Positions 44,501 to 64,000 of a stretch of DNA of 64,000 nt are shown here, in pieces. The translations under genes were made by a program, and so were the position numbers. Numbering within the stretch: the first letter of the stretch is position 1; each line of letters starts with the position of its first letter. The notes under the pieces were generated by a model. It was not told where the DNA came from, ran no database searches, and was given only the letters and a program-made list of their open reading frames with translations. The DNA is from Micromonospora sediminicola (GTDB lineage Bacteria > Actinomycetota > Actinomycetes > Mycobacteriales > Micromonosporaceae), in contig NZ_FLRH01000003.1 in assembly GCF_900089585.1 (NCBI RefSeq), positions 4,044,501 through 4,108,500 of the forward strand, written 5' to 3'.

Positions 44501-47500
44501 TCACGGGCCAGCCAGCGGGCCACATGCGCGCCGAGCGAGCCGAGGCCGCCGGTGACCAGGACCGTGCCGGCGGGCCGCCAGCCGCCGCCGTCCGGCGGGC
44601 TGTCGCCGCCGGCGCGGGCGAGCCGGCGGCCGAACAGCCCGGAGGGGCGTACGGCGAGCTGGTCCTCGTCGCCGACGCCGGCCAGGACGACGGCCAGCCG
44701 GCCCCGGGCGCGCCGGTCCAGGACGGCCGGCAGGTCGACCAGGCCGCCCCAGCGGTCCGGGTGTTCCAGCGCGACGACCCGGCCCAGCCCCCAGACCGGG
44801 GCCTGCCACGGGTGGTCGAGCGGGTCGGCGCGGCCGGTGCTGACGGCGCCCCGGGTGGCGCACCACAGCGGGGCGGTGACGCCGGCGTCGCCGAGGGCCT
44901 GGACGAGGGCGAGCGTGCCGGCGAGCCCGGCGGGCACCACCGGGTGGTCCGGATGGCCGGTCTCGTCGAGCGCCAGCAGCGAGAGCACGCCGGTGATGTC
45001 GTCGAGCCCGGCCAGCTGTGCGGCCAGCGCCGTCCGGTCGGGTTCGTCGACGGTGACCGGGACGACACCGGCGCCGGCCTCGCCGAGGGCCGCCACGACC
45101 TGCCCGACCAGGGCGTCACCGGCGTACGCGGCCGGCGCGACGAGCAGCCAGGTGCCGGCGAGCCGGGCGGTCGGTGCGGTGGTGAGCGGCGCCCACCGGA
45201 CCCGGTACCGCCAGGCGTCCACGGTGGATTCGTCGCGCCGGCGTTGCCGCCAGTCGGCGAGCACCGGCAGCGCCTCCCCCAGCGCCCGCGCCTCGGTGCC
45301 GTCGACGTCCAGGGCGGCGGCGAGCGCGTCTGCGTCGGCCCGCTCGACGGCGTCCCAGAACTGCCGGTCGGCCTGGTCCTCGACGGCCGCCACCGGCCCG
45401 GTGCGCACCGGCGAGTCGGGCCAGTAGCGCTGGCGGTGGAAGGCGTACGTGGGCAGCGGCACGGCCGGTCCGGCGGGGACGCCGCAGACCGCGGTCCAGT
45501 CCACGCCGACGCCGCGGGTGTGCAGCTCGGCCAGCGCGGTGAGGAGCCGGGGCCAGCCGCCGGCGTCGCGGCGCAGCGTGTTCACCACGGCGGCCTCGTG
45601 CTCGGCGTCGTCGATCGTCTCCTGCATGCCGAAGCTGAGCACCGGGTGCGGGCCGATCTCCAGGAACACCTGGTGCCCGTCGGCGAGCAACGTCCGGACG
45701 GCCTGCTCGAAGTTCACGGTCTGGCGCAGGTTGCGGTACCAGTAGTCGGCGTCGAGCGTGGTGGTGTCGGTGGGCAGGCCGGTGAGCGCGGAGTAGAACG
45801 GCACCTCGGCCGGGCGGGCGGTGATGTCGGCCAGGCTGTCCAGGAGCCGGTCGGCGACGGCCTCGACGTGCGGCGAGTGGGAGGCGTAGTCGACGTCGAG
45901 CGGGCGGATCCGCACGTCGTCGGCGGTGCAGGCGGCGACCAGCTCGGCCAGCGCGTCCGGGTCGCCGGCGACCACCACCGATCCGGGACCGTTGACCACG
46001 GCCACGCAGAGCCGCCCGTCCCAGCGTCGCAGCATCCGCTCGACCCGGTCGGCGGGCAGGCCGACGGAGGCCATGCCGCCCCGGCCGGCGATGTCGGCGA
46101 GCACCTGGCTGCGCAGCGCGACGATGCGGGCGGCGTCCTCGAGGGAGAGCGCGCCGGCCACGCAGGCGGCGGCTATCTCGCCCTGGGAGTGCCCGACCAC
46201 GGCGCCCGGGCGTACGCCGAGGGACCGCCACAGCCGGGCCAGGGAGACCATCACGGCCCAGAGCGCGGGCTGCACCACGCCGGAGGCGACCAGGGGTGGC
46301 GCGCCGTCGGCGCCGCGCAGCACGTCGGTGAGCGACCAGTCGACCCACGGCGCGAGGACCGCTTCGCACTCGGCGATGGAGGCGGCGAAGACGGGTGAGC
46401 TGTCCAGCAGGTCGACGGCCATGCCGGGCCAGTGGCCGCCGTGGCCGGAGAAGACGAAGACGGGCGCCGGGTTGCGCAGCGCGGTCCCGGTGACCACTGT
46501 CGGCACGGTGTCGCCGTCGACCAGGGCGGTGAGGCCGCGGACCAGGTCGTCGGGGTCCTGGCCGAGGACGACGGCCCGGTGCGGGAACGCCGCCCGGGTC
46601 GCGGTCAGCGCGTAAGCCACCTCGGCCGGTCCGTACTCGGGGTAGGCGGCGAGGTGGGCGCGCAGCCGGGCGGCCTGTTCGGGGAGCGCGGCCCGGTCGG
46701 CGGCGGAGAGCGCGAGCGCGACGACGCCGGCGTCGGTGGCGGCGCCGGGCCGGAACTCGGCCGGGGCGGCGGGTTCGGGGGTGTGTTCGAGGACGACGTG
46801 GGCGTTGGTGCCGGAGATGCCGAACGACGACACGGCGGCCCGGCGGGGCCGGTCCCGGTCGGGCCAGGGCGTGGCGGCGGTGGCCAGGGTGACGGCCCCG
46901 GCGGTCCAGTCGATGTACGGGGACGGCTCGTCCACGTGCAGCGTCGCGGGCACGATGCCGTGCCGCATGGCGAGGACCATTTTGATCACCCCGGCGACGC
47001 CGGCGGCGGCCTGCGTGTGCCCGAGGTTCGACTTGACCGACCCGAGCAGCACGGGGGTGTCCCGCTCCTGGCCGTAGGTGGCGAGCACTGCCTGCGCCTC
47101 GATCGGGTCACCCAGGGTGGTGCCGGTGCCGTGCGCCTCCACCGCGTCCACGTCGGCGGTGCCCAGCCGCGCGTTCGCGAGGGCCTGCCGGATCACCCGC
47201 TGCTGCGACGGCCCGTTGGGGGCGGTGAGTCCGTTGGACGCGCCGTCGGAGTTGACGGCGGTGCCGCGTACCACGGCGAGGACGCGGCGGCCCTCCCGCT
47301 GGGCGTCGGAGAGCCGCTGCACCAGCAGGACGCCGGTGCCCTCGCCCCAGCCGGTGCCGTCGGCGGACGCGGCGAACGACTTGCACCGGCCGTCCGGGGA
47401 CAGGCCGCGCTGGCGGGAGAACTCGATGAACGTCCCCGGAGTCGCCATCACGGTCACGCCGCCGGCGAGCGCGAGGTCGCACTCGCCGGAGCGCAGCGCC

Positions 47501-50500
47501 TGCGCGGCGAGGTGCAGCGCGACGAGCGACGACGAGCAGGCGGTGTCCACGGTGACCGCCGGACCTTCCAAGCCGAACGAGTAGGCCACCCGGCCGGACA
47601 GCACGCTGGCGGAGGTGCCGGTACCGATGTAGCCCTCGACCTCGGCGGGCAGCTCCATCAGGCGGGAGGCGTAGTCGTGGTACATCACGCCGGCGAACAC
47701 GCCGGTACGCGAGCCGCGCAGCGTCGCCGGGTCCAGGCCGGCGGACTCGAACGCCTCCCACGACGTCTCCAACAGCAGCCGCTGCTGCGGATCCATGGCG
47801 AGGGCCTCACGCGGGCTGATGCCGAAGAAGCCGCTGTCGAACTCCGGCGCACCGTAGAGGAAGCCGCCGTGGCGGGTGTAGGAGGTGCCGCTGTGGTCGG
47901 GGTCCGGGTCGAACAGCGATTCCAGGTCCCATCCCCGGTCGGCCGGGAACTCCGAGATCCCGTCCCCACCGGCGGCGAGCAGCTCCCACAACTGCTCCGG
48001 GTTGTCCACCCCACCCGGGTAGCGGCAGGCCATCCCGACGATCGCGATCGGCTCGTCCGGGCCGGTGGTGGTGGCGGTGTCGGGCGCGGCGGTGGTGTCG
48101 GCGCGGGCGCCGGCCAGCTCGGCGTACACCTGGCCGGCGAGGATCTGCGGCGTCGGGTAGTCGAAGACCAGCGTGGACGGCAGCCGCAGCCCGGTCGCGG
48201 CGTTGACCCGGTTACGCAGGTCGACGGCGGTCAGCGAGTCGAACCCGAGTTCCCGGAACGCCCGGTCGGCCGGCACCGCGTCCGCGCCGCCGTGCCCGAG
48301 CACCTGCGCGACCAGGCCCCGGACCAGCGCGTCGACCTGGTCGCGGGCCTCCTGCGGGTCGAGGCCGGCCAGCCGGTCGGCCCAGTTGCCCCGGCCGGCC
48401 TGGCGGCGGGTGGTGACCGGGCCGAGCAGCGCGCGCAGCAGGGACGGCACCCGGCCGCCGACGATCTGCGACCGCATCGCCGGTACGTCGACGACGGCCG
48501 GCACGAGCGTGGCCCGCCCGGCGGTCAGCGCGGCGTCGAACAGTTCCAGCCCGACCTCGGGGCTCATCGCGGCGAGGCCGGCCCGGGTGGAGCGGGCCCG
48601 GTCGACGTCGGACTGGGACGCGGCCATGCCACCGGTGTCCCACATGCCCCAGGCGAGGCTGACCGCCGGCAGGCCGTCCTGCCGGCGGTGCGCCGCCAGC
48701 GCGTCGAGCACACCGTTCGCGGCGGCGTACGCGGCCTGGCCGGGCGAGCCGAGCACCCCGGCGACGGAGGAGAAGAGCACGAACAGGTCCAGGTCGAGGT
48801 CGCGGGTGGCCTCGTCCAACCACCAGGCGGCGGTGGCCTTCGGGGCGAGCACGTTCGCCAGCCGGTCCGGGCTGACCGCCGAGACCACGCCGTCGTCCAG
48901 GACGCCGGCGGTGTGCACCACCCCGGCGAGCCGACCCGGAACCTCGGCGACCAGCCGGTGCACCTGGTCCCGGTCGGTGACGTCGCACGCCACCACCGAC
49001 ACCGACGCGCCCAACCCGGTCAGTCGCTCGACAAGGACCTCCGCACCCGGCGCGGCCGGACCCTGCCGCGACACCAGCACCAGCGACCGTACGTCGTGTC
49101 GGGCCACCAGGTGCTCGGCCACCAGCGCACCCAGGGATCCTGTGCCACCGGTCACCAGCACCGTGCCGCCGGGCACGGCCCCGCCGCCACCGGTAGTGGG
49201 GCTGTCGGCGGCCGGAACCGGGTCGGCCGTCGTGTCTGCGGGCGGCGTCGTGTGGGCGGCCGGCGGGAGCGCCGCGCGGACCAGGCGGGGGGTCAGTACG
49301 GCATCGCCGCGCAGCGCCACCTGCCCGCCGGTGACCGGCAGGTCCGCCACCACCGCGGCCAGCACCGACAACACCGCTGCGTCGACGTCCCGGTCCAGGT
49401 CGGCCAGGACGATCCGCTCCGGATGCTCCGACTGCGCCGACCGCAGCAACCCCCACACCGCCGCACCGGCCAGATCCACCACCCGGTCGTCGTCCGAGAC
49501 CGCCACCGCACCCCGGGTCACCACCACCAACCGCGAATCCGCCAACGGCTCCGCGGCCAGCCACGCCTGCACCGTCGCCAGCACGTCCGACGCGACCATC
49601 CGGACGGCCTCCGGAACGTCCACCCCGGACGGCGCGGCCACCGGTAGCACGAGCCTGCCCGGCGTCTCCTCCCCCGCCTCGGCGGCGGCCGGCACGTCCG
49701 GGTACGCCGGCAGCCCGCCGACCGGCGCGCCGAGCGCCGCCCAGCCGGACAGGTCCTCGACGGGCGGGACCGGCTCGTGCTGCCAGCGCACCTCGAACAT
49801 CGACCGGGCCGCCGCGCCCGGGGCGGTCAGGCCGGTCATCTCCCGCAGGACCAGCGCGTCCACCGACACGACCGGGGCGCCGGCGTCGTCGGCGGCGACC
49901 AGCCGCACCGTGCCTCCGTCGCGGGACAGCCGCACCCGCAGCGCGGTGGCCCCGGCGGCGTGCACCTGCACGCCCTCGAAGGCGAACGGCACGCGCGGAC
50001 CACCGCCGTCGGTGGCGAGCAGCAGCCCGATCGGGTGCAGCGCGGCGTCCAGCAGCGCCGGGTGCACCGCGAAGCCGGCCGCGCCGTCGGCGACCTCCTC
50101 GGGGAGGGCGACCTCGGCGTACACCTCGCCGTCGCCGGTCCAGGCCCGGCGCAGGCCGCGGAACGCCGGCCCGTACGCCAGGCCGTGCTCGGCGAGCGTC
50201 GGATACCAGCCGTCCAGGTCGATCTCGGTGGCGGTGGTCGGTGGCCACGCCGGCAGGGCGGGCTCGTCGGCGGCGGCGGGTTCGAGGACGCCCTCGGCGT
50301 GCCGTACCCAGCCGGCGTCCGGGTCGTCCTCGGTCTGGGCGTGCACGGTGACCGCGCGGGCGCCCGCCCCGTCGGCCGGACCGACCCGCACCTGCACCCG
50401 CACGCCCCCGGCGGCGGGCAGCACCAGCGGCGCGGCGATGGCCAGCTCGCGCAGCCGGGAGACGCCGACCTCGTCGCCGGCCCGGACGACCAGCTCGACC

Positions 50501-53400
50501 AGCGCGGCGCCGGGCAGCACCACCACGTCGCCGACCGCGTGGTCGGCGAGCCAGGGGTGGGTGGCGGCGGCGAGCCGGCCGGTGAGCAGCACCATGTCCT
50601 CGCCGGCGACGGAGACGGCGGCGCCGAGCAGCGGGTGCCCGGCGGCGCCGAGGCCGGCGCCGGACACGTCGGCGAGCCGCCCGACCGGCTCCAGCCAGTA
50701 CCGTTCGTGCTGGAAGGCGTACGTGGGCAGGTCGACGCGGCGGGCGCCGGCGAGCAGCGCGTCCCAGTCGACGGTCAGACCCTCGGTGTGCAGCCGGGCC
50801 AGCGCCTCCAGCACGGCGCGGGGTTCGGCGCGGTCCTTGCGCACCAGCGGCACCAGCACGGCCGTCGGGTCGGTGAGGCAGCTCTCGGCCATGGCGGTGA
50901 GCACGCCGCTGGGGCCCAGCTCGACGTACGTCCCGACGCCCGCCTCGGCGAGCCGGTCCACCGCGTCGGCGAACCGCACCGCCTCCCGGACGTGCCGGAC
51001 CCAGTAGTCGGGGGCGCAGATCAGCTCCGGCTCGGCGATCCGGCCGGTCAGGTTGGACACGATCGGCACGGTCGGCGGGGCGTAGCGCAGACCGGCGGCG
51101 ACCGCGGCGAACTCGGCCAGCATCGGCTCCATGAGGGCGCTGTGGAACGCGTGGCTGACCCGGAGCCGGTGGGTGGGCGTACCCCGGTCGGTCCAGTGGG
51201 CGGCGAGCGCGTCGATCGCTTCGGCGTCGCCGGAGACGACCACGGCGGCGGGGCCGTTGACGGCGGCCACGCCGACCCGCCCGTCGACGCCGGCCAGCGA
51301 CGCGGTCACGTCCGTCTCACCGGCGGCCACGGCGAGCATCGCGCCACCGGCCGGCAACGCCTGCATGAGCCGGCCCCGGGCGGCGACCAGCGCGGCCGCG
51401 TCGGGCAGCGACAGCACGCCGGCGACGTGCGCGGCGGCCAGCTCGCCGATCGAGTGGCCGACCAGGAGGTCGGGGACCAGCCCGAACGAGCGGGCGAGCC
51501 GGTGCAGCGCCACCTCGACGGCGAACAGGCCGGCCTGGGTGAACTGCGTCTGGTGCAGCAGGTCGTCGTCGCCGAACAGCACCGGCCGCAGCGGCTGCGG
51601 CAGCAGCGGGTCGAGGTGGGCGCAGACCTCGTCGAGCGCGGCGGCGAAGACCGGGAACGCCGCGTACAGGTCGCGGCCCATGCCGGCGCGCTGCGCGCCC
51701 TGCCCGGAGAAGAGGAACGCGACCCGGCCGCGCGGCGCGGCGGTGCCGGTGACCACGGACGGCGCGGGTTCGTCGGCGGCGAGCGCGCGCAGCCCGGCGA
51801 GCAGCTCGTCGCGGTCGGCGGCGAGCACCACGGCCCGGGCGTCCAGCCCGGCGCGGCGCCGCGAGGCGGCGGCCAGGTCGACCGGGCGGGCGGTGTCGTC
51901 GGCGGCCACGTGGTCGGCCCAGCGGCGGGCCTGCGCCGCGAGCGCGTCGGGGTTGCGGGCGGAGAGCAGCACCGGCGCGACCGGCGGCGGGGTGCCGGCC
52001 TCGGGCTCCTCGACGGCCGGTGGCTGCTCGACGATGACGTGGGCGTTGGTGCCGCTGATGCCGAACGAGGAGACGGCGGCACGGCGGGGCCGGTCCGACG
52101 CCGGCCACGGCCGTTCCTCGGTGAGCAGCTCGACCGCGCCGGCGGACCAGTCGATGTGCGGGGACGGCTCGTCCACGTGCAGCGTGCGGGGCAGCACCCC
52201 GTGCCGCATCGCCAGGACCATCTTGATGATCCCGGCGGCGCCGGCCGCCGCCTGGGTGTGCCCCAGGTTCGACTTCACCGACCCCAACCAGAGCGGGTCG
52301 CGCCCGTCGCGGTCCTGCCCGTACGTGGCCAGCAGCGCCTGCGCCTCGATCGGGTCGCCGAGCGTGGTGCCGGTGCCGTGCGCCTCCACCACGTCCACGT
52401 CGGCCGGGGACAGCCGGGCGTTGGCGAGGGCCTGCCGGATCACCCGTTCCTGGCTGGGCCCGTTGGGGGTGGTGAGGCCGCTGCTGGCGCCGTCCTGGTT
52501 GACGGCGCTGCCGCGGATGACGCCGTGGATGTGCCGGCCGTCGCGTTGCGCGTCGGAGAGGCGTTGCAGCAGCAGCATGCCGACGCCCTCGGCCCAGCCG
52601 GTGCCGTCGGCGGCGGCGGCGAACGACTTGCACCGCCCGTCGGCCGCCAGGCCGCGCTGGCGGGAGAACTCGGCGAAGACGCCGGGGGTGGAGAGCACGG
52701 TGACGCCGCCGGCCAGGGCCAGGTCGCAGTCGCGCTGCCGCAGCGCCTGCACGGCGAGGTGCACGGCCACCAGCGACGAGGAGCAGGCGGTGTCGATGGT
52801 GACGGCGGGTCCTTCCAGCCCGAACGTGTACGCCACCCGGCCGGACACCACGCTGCCGGAGTTGCCCGTGCCGAGGTAGCCCTCGACGCCCTCCGGGAGG
52901 TCGACCACCCGGGAGGCGTAGTCGTGGTACATGACGCCGGCGAACACGCCGGTGCGGCTGCCGCGCAGCCGCTGCGGGTCCAGGCCGGCGGACTCGAACG
53001 TCTCCCAGGTGCTCTCCAGCAGCAGCCGCTGCTGCGGGTCCATGGCGAGCGCCTCGCGCGGCGAGATGCCGAAGAACGCGGGGTCGAACGCGGTGGCCTC
53101 GTAGAGGAAGCCGCCCTTGTCGGTGGAGGACGTGCCGGGGTCGTCCGGGTCGACGGAGAAGAGCCGTTCCAGGTCCCAGCCCCGGTCGGTCGGGAAGTTC
53201 CCCACCCCGTCGCGGCCGTCGGCGACGAGCTGCCACAGCGCGTCCGGACCGTGCACCCCGCCCGGGTAGCGGCAGGCCATGCCCACGATGGCCATCGGCT
53301 CGCGGTCCTTGGCCTCCACCTCGCGCACGCGCCGCCGCGCCTCACGCAGGTCGGCCGTGGCGCGCCGGAGGTAGTCGAGGAACTCTTCCTCAGTGGGCAT
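38590..53400 (-). CDS. PKS-2, trimodular type I polyketide synthase (modules 3-5)
   Basis: A protein of 4936 residues, the largest here. It starts at ATG 53400-53398 with a GGAG site 7 nt upstream, 38 nt after the PKS-1 stop. Domain order: docking 1-33 ([20 protein letters not shown]), KS3 34-458, AT3 558-855, DH3 910-1195, KR3 up to about 1595, ACP3 (Ser1722), KS4 from 1783, AT4 2316-2610, KR4 up to about 3125, ACP4 (Ser3258), KS5 from 3317, AT5 3868-4165, KR5 up to about 4680, ACP5 (Ser4815), docking tail ending [11 protein letters not shown]. Module 3 should give an alkene; modules 4 and 5 should give hydroxyls from A-type KRs. All three KRs have the full Ser-Tyr-Asn set. Odd points are the GHGGH entry motif of AT4 and DGHGTGT in KS5. 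Confidence 0.98.
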   Translation of the reverse strand: MPTEEEFLDYLRRATADLREARRRVREVEAKDREPMAIVGMACRYPGGVHGPDALWQLVADGRDGVGNFPTDRGWDLERLFSVDPDDPGTSSTDKGGFLYEATAFDPAFFGISPREALAMDPQQRLLLESTWETFESAGLDPQRLRGSRTGVFAGVMYHDYASRVVDLPEGVEGYLGTGNSGSVVSGRVAYTFGLEGPAVTIDTACSSSLVAVHLAVQALRQRDCDLALAGGVTVLSTPGVFAEFSRQRGLAADGRCKSFAAAADGTGWAEGVGMLLLQRLSDAQRDGRHIHGVIRGSAVNQDGASSGLTTPNGPSQERVIRQALANARLSPADVDVVEAHGTGTTLGDPIEAQALLATYGQDRDGRDPLWLGSVKSNLGHTQAAAGAAGIIKMVLAMRHGVLPRTLHVDEPSPHIDWSAGAVELLTEERPWPASDRPRRAAVSSFGISGTNAHVIVEQPPAVEEPEAGTPPPVAPVLLSARNPDALAAQARRWADHVAADDTARPVDLAAASRRRAGLDARAVVLAADRDELLAGLRALAADEPAPSVVTGTAAPRGRVAFLFSGQGAQRAGMGRDLYAAFPVFAAALDEVCAHLDPLLPQPLRPVLFGDDDLLHQTQFTQAGLFAVEVALHRLARSFGLVPDLLVGHSIGELAAAHVAGVLSLPDAAALVAARGRLMQALPAGGAMLAVAAGETDVTASLAGVDGRVGVAAVNGPAAVVVSGDAEAIDALAAHWTDRGTPTHRLRVSHAFHSALMEPMLAEFAAVAAGLRYAPPTVPIVSNLTGRIAEPELICAPDYWVRHVREAVRFADAVDRLAEAGVGTYVELGPSGVLTAMAESCLTDPTAVLVPLVRKDRAEPRAVLEALARLHTEGLTVDWDALLAGARRVDLPTYAFQHERYWLEPVGRLADVSGAGLGAAGHPLLGAAVSVAGEDMVLLTGRLAAATHPWLADHAVGDVVVLPGAALVELVVRAGDEVGVSRLRELAIAAPLVLPAAGGVRVQVRVGPADGAGARAVTVHAQTEDDPDAGWVRHAEGVLEPAAADEPALPAWPPTTATEIDLDGWYPTLAEHGLAYGPAFRGLRRAWTGDGEVYAEVALPEEVADGAAGFAVHPALLDAALHPIGLLLATDGGGPRVPFAFEGVQVHAAGATALRVRLSRDGGTVRLVAADDAGAPVVSVDALVLREMTGLTAPGAAARSMFEVRWQHEPVPPVEDLSGWAALGAPVGGLPAYPDVPAAAEAGEETPGRLVLPVAAPSGVDVPEAVRMVASDVLATVQAWLAAEPLADSRLVVVTRGAVAVSDDDRVVDLAGAAVWGLLRSAQSEHPERIVLADLDRDVDAAVLSVLAAVVADLPVTGGQVALRGDAVLTPRLVRAALPPAAHTTPPADTTADPVPAADSPTTGGGGAVPGGTVLVTGGTGSLGALVAEHLVARHDVRSLVLVSRQGPAAPGAEVLVERLTGLGASVSVVACDVTDRDQVHRLVAEVPGRLAGVVHTAGVLDDGVVSAVSPDRLANVLAPKATAAWWLDEATRDLDLDLFVLFSSVAGVLGSPGQAAYAAANGVLDALAAHRRQDGLPAVSLAWGMWDTGGMAASQSDVDRARSTRAGLAAMSPEVGLELFDAALTAGRATLVPAVVDVPAMRSQIVGGRVPSLLRALLGPVTTRRQAGRGNWADRLAGLDPQEARDQVDALVRGLVAQVLGHGGADAVPADRAFRELGFDSLTAVDLRNRVNAATGLRLPSTLVFDYPTPQILAGQVYAELAGARADTTAAPDTATTTGPDEPIAIVGMACRYPGGVDNPEQLWELLAAGGDGISEFPADRGWDLESLFDPDPDHSGTSYTRHGGFLYGAPEFDSGFFGISPREALAMDPQQRLLLETSWEAFESAGLDPATLRGSRTGVFAGVMYHDYASRLMELPAEVEGYIGTGTSASVLSGRVAYSFGLEGPAVTVDTACSSSLVALHLAAQALRSGECDLALAGGVTVMATPGTFIEFSRQRGLSPDGRCKSFAASADGTGWGEGTGVLLVQRLSDAQREGRRVLAVVRGTAVNSDGASNGLTAPNGPSQQRVIRQALANARLGTADVDAVEAHGTGTTLGDPIEAQAVLATYGQERDTPVLLGSVKSNLGHTQAAAGVAGVIKMVLAMRHGIVPATLHVDEPSPYIDWTAGAVTLATAATPWPDRDRPRRAAVSSFGISGTNAHVVLEHTPEPAAPAEFRPGAATDAGVVALALSAADRAALPEQAARLRAHLAAYPEYGPAEVAYALTATRAAFPHRAVVLGQDPDDLVRGLTALVDGDTVPTVVTGTALRNPAPVFVFSGHGGHWPGMAVDLLDSSPVFAASIAECEAVLAPWVDWSLTDVLRGADGAPPLVASGVVQPALWAVMVSLARLWRSLGVRPGAVVGHSQGEIAAACVAGALSLEDAARIVALRSQVLADIAGRGGMASVGLPADRVERMLRRWDGRLCVAVVNGPGSVVVAGDPDALAELVAACTADDVRIRPLDVDYASHSPHVEAVADRLLDSLADITARPAEVPFYSALTGLPTDTTTLDADYWYRNLRQTVNFEQAVRTLLADGHQVFLEIGPHPVLSFGMQETIDDAEHEAAVVNTLRRDAGGWPRLLTALAELHTRGVGVDWTAVCGVPAGPAVPLPTYAFHRQRYWPDSPVRTGPVAAVEDQADRQFWDAVERADADALAAALDVDGTEARALGEALPVLADWRQRRRDESTVDAWRYRVRWAPLTTAPTARLAGTWLLVAPAAYAGDALVGQVVAALGEAGAGVVPVTVDEPDRTALAAQLAGLDDITGVLSLLALDETGHPDHPVVPAGLAGTLALVQALGDAGVTAPLWCATRGAVSTGRADPLDHPWQAPVWGLGRVVALEHPDRWGGLVDLPAVLDRRARGRLAVVLAGVGDEDQLAVRPSGLFGRRLARAGGDSPPDGGGWRPAGTVLVTGGLGSLGAHVARWLARDGAAHLVLTGRQGPATPGAAELEAELTALGATVTVAACDVADPDSLRDLVDRLDVRIDAVFHAAGVAHAGPLDATGPAELADGLRAKVAGAVNLDRTFGDDVAAFVLFSSGAGVWGGGLQGGYAAGNAFLDALAEDRRRRGRPATAVAWGAWDGGGMMDTEGAADQMFRSGVRPMRPELAVAVLARALAQEEVTLAVADIAWDRFHQTYALARPRPLIEELPEVARLLAAARTDDEPAEASPLRGRLAGLAAPERRRALLELVRMHAAAVLGHASAEAVGADRPFRDIGFDSLSAVEMRNRIAEAVGLRLPATLVFDRPTPDLLAGWLADRILGVTEAAAAPTRAVAALDEPIAVVAMSCRYPGGVDSPEELWRLVVEGRDAIGPFPADRGWDLDAIYDPDPDAPGTSYAREGGFVTDVGGFDAGLFGISPREALVMDPQQRLLLETGWELFERAGLPPDGLRESGTGVFVGTNGQDYATLLMAARAETEGYQATGNAAAVVSGRLSYTFGLQGPSVTVDTACSSSLVALHLAVQSLRAGECDLAVAGGVTVMATPGPFLEFARQRGLAADGRCKSFAGAADGTGWGEGAGLVLLQRLSDARRDGRRVLAVVRGSATNSDGASNGLTAPNGPAQQRVIRQALANAGLTPADVDAVDGHGTGTRLGDPIEAQALLATYGQDRPADRPLLLGSVKSNIGHTQAAAGVSGVIKMVLALQHGVLPPTLHVDEPTPHVDWSDGAVALLTEARPWPETDRPRRAAVSAFGVSGTNAHVVLEAAPPAGDTPEREDILRPALPLLPWPLSAADEDGLRAQAARLAARLAGPAATEPASTGPAATGDGTAAAGDGAAPVGWTLATARSHLRHRAVLVAADPDTRLAALRALAAGESHPAVHRDVAASGGTLAVLFSGQGAQHAGMGRELYQALPAFAEALDEVCQHLDAHLPRPLKSVLFAPEGSAEAALLDQTAFTQAGLFAVEVALHRQLTDWGVRPDLVAGHSVGEITAAHVAGVLTLADACTLVGQRGRLMQALPAGGGMLAVAAGETEVTDALTGHADRAAIAAVNGPAAVVVAGADDALAALADHFTTLGVRVKRLAVSHAFHSPLMEPMLAEFATVAAGLAYAPPTVPLVSNLTGRVADADLVCTPDYWVRHVREAVRFGDTVTHLRDLGVGTLLEIGPDTVLTALAADALPDGGPLVTGVQRRGRDEVDALLGALARLHCHGVPVDWAALLPAAEPVDLPTYPFRRRRYWPVGDGELVGVAAPALADPVDDAFWQVVTAGDGDALATRFGVDPDRPLRDQLPTLADWHQRRRADAAADGWRYRITWPRRQLTAGPAAGDWLLVTSDDAADAAGRIAALIGDHGGDARVLTVDPATVTRAELADHLPDGPTRVVSLLALDERPHPDHPAVPAGLTGNLTLVQAVTDAAPTGPLWLLTRQAVSTGAGDPLTRPAQATTWGLGLVTALEHPAHAGGLIDLPADLDGGAGDHLIRALTNADGEDQLAVRPSGVHLRRLTRAPRPDRPDTPAWQPPDTVLVTGGTGAIGRYAAGWLARHGARRLILVSRRGPDAPGVADTVAELADLGAHARVLACDLADRAAVARLVDALRADGETVRAVVHAAGVGRLNPLRAVTTDELADVVSGKTAGARHLDELLDPEPLDLVVYFSSIAATWGVGDHGAYAAGNAFLDAWAQSRPAGRARVVSVDWGPWAGGGMVSDDHATAMSRRGVTLLDREPAMAALRAAIEGDGPVLTVADVDWARFAPVFAAARPRPLIADLPEVATPAAGTDPADTGGTETLAALRKRLADLTTTEQNRLLVDLIRAAAAEVIGHDSPYALDADRPFRDLGFDSLTAVELRGRLVRLTGLAPASSVVFDYPTPQALAEHLRAQLVDEASVGELPTGEELDRLEEALTLRERDDLGRVRITMRLQRLLERLGADEPDEPAGDVADRLRTASNQELFDLLDRDLGLS
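38851..43452 (-). other. Module 5: KS-AT(malonyl)-KR(A-type)-ACP
   Basis: KS Cys3489 is in TACSSS; the next motif reads DGHGTGT where EAHGTGT is usual, but the catalytic His is kept. The AT has GHSVGE (Ser3963) and HAFHS, predicting malonyl-CoA. The KR is A-type with Trp in AATWGVGD, His three residues before Tyr4645 (the A2 pattern) and catalytic Ser in FSSIAA. ACP Ser4815 is in [10 protein letters not shown]. Since malonyl brings no methyl, the A2 pattern should only matter for the hydroxyl, predicted L. Confidence 0.93.
43531..48054 (-). other. Module 4: KS-AT(methylmalonyl)-KR(A-type)-ACP
   Basis: KS Cys1955 is in TACSSS. The AT has GHSQGE (Ser2405) and YASHS (about 2505), predicting methylmalonyl-CoA; its entry motif is FSGHGGHW instead of FPGQGSQW. 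There is no DH. The KR is A-type: no LDD, Trp in GAGVWGGG, Gln three residues before Tyr3089, and catalytic Ser in FSSGAG. ACP Ser3258 is in [10 protein letters not shown]. Expected result: an L-hydroxyl next to an unepimerised methyl. This AT belongs to none of the three duplicated AT pairs in the window. Confidence 0.93.
48136..53301 (-). other. Module 3: KS-AT(malonyl)-DH-KR(B-type)-ACP
   Basis: KS Cys206 is in TACSSS. The AT has GHSIGE (Ser650) and HAFHS, predicting malonyl-CoA. The DH has [10 protein letters not shown] (His954) and Asp1118 in [10 protein letters not shown]. The KR has LDD (B-type), catalytic Ser in FSSVAG and Tyr1558. ACP Ser1722 is in [10 protein letters not shown]. Every catalytic residue is present, so an unbranched trans alkene is predicted. 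The KS shares the [10 protein letters not shown] segment with the KS of module 4. Confidence 0.94.
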
Positions 53401-53438
53401 CGGGCCGCTCCGTATCGGGATCAGAGGTCCGGGGCATC

Positions 53439-63692
<10,254 letters not shown>

Positions 63693-63781
63693 CAGCGCCA
63701 CCTTTTCGGGCCGGAGAAACAGGCGACCCAATACCGTTCGGCGTGACCATGAAATGCACTGTCCCGCGCCCCACCAGGTCT

Positions 63782-63805
63782 CACTTACGGTGAGGAAGGT
63801 AAGTG
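63782..63805. promoter_or_regulatory. Perfect interrupted palindrome CACTTAC-N10-GTAAGTG over the -10 box (candidate operator)
   Basis: The arms at 63782-63788 and 63799-63805 are exact reverse complements separated by 10 nt, and they cover the candidate -10 hexamer at 63796-63801. A 24-bp two-fold symmetric site over a promoter is the usual layout for a dimeric repressor such as a TetR-family protein. It could also fold as a weak 7-bp RNA hairpin near the transcript start. The regulator is not in the window. Confidence 0.5.
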
Positions 63806-63825
63806 TCCGCGGAGGCGGGTCACAA
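63796..63825 (-). promoter_or_regulatory. Candidate promoter of the PKS operon (TTGTGA-N18-TACCTT)
   Basis: On the minus strand, TTGTGA (63825-63820) lies 18 nt before TACCTT (63801-63796). The -35 matches TTGACA at four of six positions and the -10 fits the actinobacterial TANNNT pattern. It sits about 100 nt upstream of the PKS-1 start codon, with no other good candidate noticed closer. Flanking repeats make regulation here likely. No transcription start has been measured. Confidence 0.45.
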
Positions 63826-63854
63826 CCCCTACGACGCCCCTAGGGCCGCCCCTA
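63826..63854. promoter_or_regulatory. Three CCCCTA direct repeats at 11-12 nt spacing next to the -35 (candidate activator site)
   Basis: CCCCTA occurs at 63826-63831, 63837-63842 and 63849-63854, so the periods are 11 and 12 nt. The array ends directly beside the candidate -35 (63820-63825). Heptamer direct repeats with an 11-nt period are the known type of binding site for SARP activators. The last two copies read CCCCTAG, and their complement CTAGGG also fits the CTVGGG half-site known for PAS-LuxR activators such as PimM. Either class is a plausible pathway activator. Confidence 0.45.
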
Positions 63855-63915
63855 GCAGGGACGTCGTCGCGAGGTGCCCAGGCTGGGCGGGTGCGCCCGG
63901 GTCGGCGGCCCGGTG

Positions 63916-63958
63916 GGACCGGTGGCGGCAGCGTCCAGAAAGCCGCCGCGACCGGTCC
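63916..63958. repeat. Strong hairpin: two nested perfect inverted repeats
   Basis: The outer arms GGACCGGT (63916-63923) and ACCGGTCC (63951-63958) are perfect reverse complements. The inner arms GGCGGC (63924-63929) and GCCGCC (63942-63947) are too. Together they can form a 14-bp stem with a 3-nt bulge and a 12-nt loop. There is no T-run on either side. It could be a terminator for a gene to the right, an insulator, or a leader structure for a divergent transcript. Confidence 0.5.
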
Positions 63959-64000
63959 GCCGACGCAACTCCACAATGGCGACGGAATCGTTCAGGAATC

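Larger units (their letters stand above)
63693..64000. other. Non-coding region upstream of the PKS operon
   Basis: This is the only non-coding stretch of about 300 nt. From the PKS-1 start outward it holds the ribosome site (AAGGTGG), an untranslated leader of roughly 90 nt, a promoter-like pair at 63796-63825 with a palindrome over the -10, three CCCCTA repeats at 63826-63854, and a strong hairpin at 63916-63958. The outer part has an ATG on the plus strand at 63976, followed by eight open codons to the window edge, with no clear ribosome site; it may or may not start a divergent gene. Confidence 0.7.

Noticed and set aside
63693-63731. TTG start at 63731 for PKS-1
   Set aside because: TTG is a poor start, and the added 13 residues would be translated across the AAGGTGG ribosome site of ATG 63692.
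63782-64000. CRISPR array, tRNA or insertion sequence in the non-coding edge
   Set aside because: The repeats are too short and too few for CRISPR, no cloverleaf was seen, and there is no transposase or terminal inverted repeat with a target duplication.

Overview
The window is part of a very large modular type I polyketide synthase (PKS) locus from a high-GC actinobacterium. The high GC content, the type I modules and the class-1 docking tails at the protein ends all point there. A micromonosporal or streptomycete host is plausible, but no rRNA or housekeeping gene is present to settle it. No known product is recognised with confidence.

Layout. Everything from base 1 to 63692 is coded on the minus strand as six consecutive giant PKS genes, read from right to left. 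They are called PKS-1 to PKS-6 here, in order of transcription: PKS-1 53439-63692 (modules 1-2), PKS-2 38590-53400 (modules 3-5), PKS-3 27303-38555 (modules 6-7), PKS-4 13121-27256 (modules 8-10), PKS-5 2076-13076 (modules 11-12) and PKS-6 1-2042 (module 13, cut by the window edge inside its AT). The gaps between genes are only 33-46 nt, so the genes look like one operon. The only real non-coding stretch is 63693-64000. It carries a promoter-like pair, three CCCCTA direct repeats next to the -35 box, a perfect interrupted palindrome over the -10 box, and a long hairpin further upstream. The many long reading frames on the plus strand are high-GC shadows of the PKS genes.

How it works. Each protein has an N-terminal docking helix and, in the five complete genes, a C-terminal docking tail, so the chain is expected to pass PKS-1 to PKS-6. 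Predicted extender units from AT motifs are: m1 malonyl, m2 methylmalonyl, m3 malonyl, m4 methylmalonyl, m5 malonyl, m6 methylmalonyl, m7 methylmalonyl, m8 malonyl, m9 methylmalonyl, m10 methylmalonyl, m11 malonyl, m12 methylmalonyl, m13 probably methylmalonyl. Reductive loops are: KR only in m1, m4, m5, m6, m8, m9, m10; DH-KR in m2, m3, m11, m12; DH-ER-KR in m7. There is no loading module and no thioesterase in the window, so the line starts and ends outside it. The product should be a long, polyhydroxylated, methyl-branched polyketide with alkenes introduced at m3 and as a pair at m11-m12, probably a large macrolide.

Main oddities. The KR of m2 has His in place of the catalytic Tyr, although its DH is intact. 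The KRs of m7, m9 and m10 have Ala at the usual catalytic Ser position, with a Ser one residue earlier. Methylmalonyl AT segments occur as near-identical pairs (m2/m7, m10/m12, m6/m9), two of which have visibly different codon use from their surroundings, suggesting recent duplication or gene conversion.
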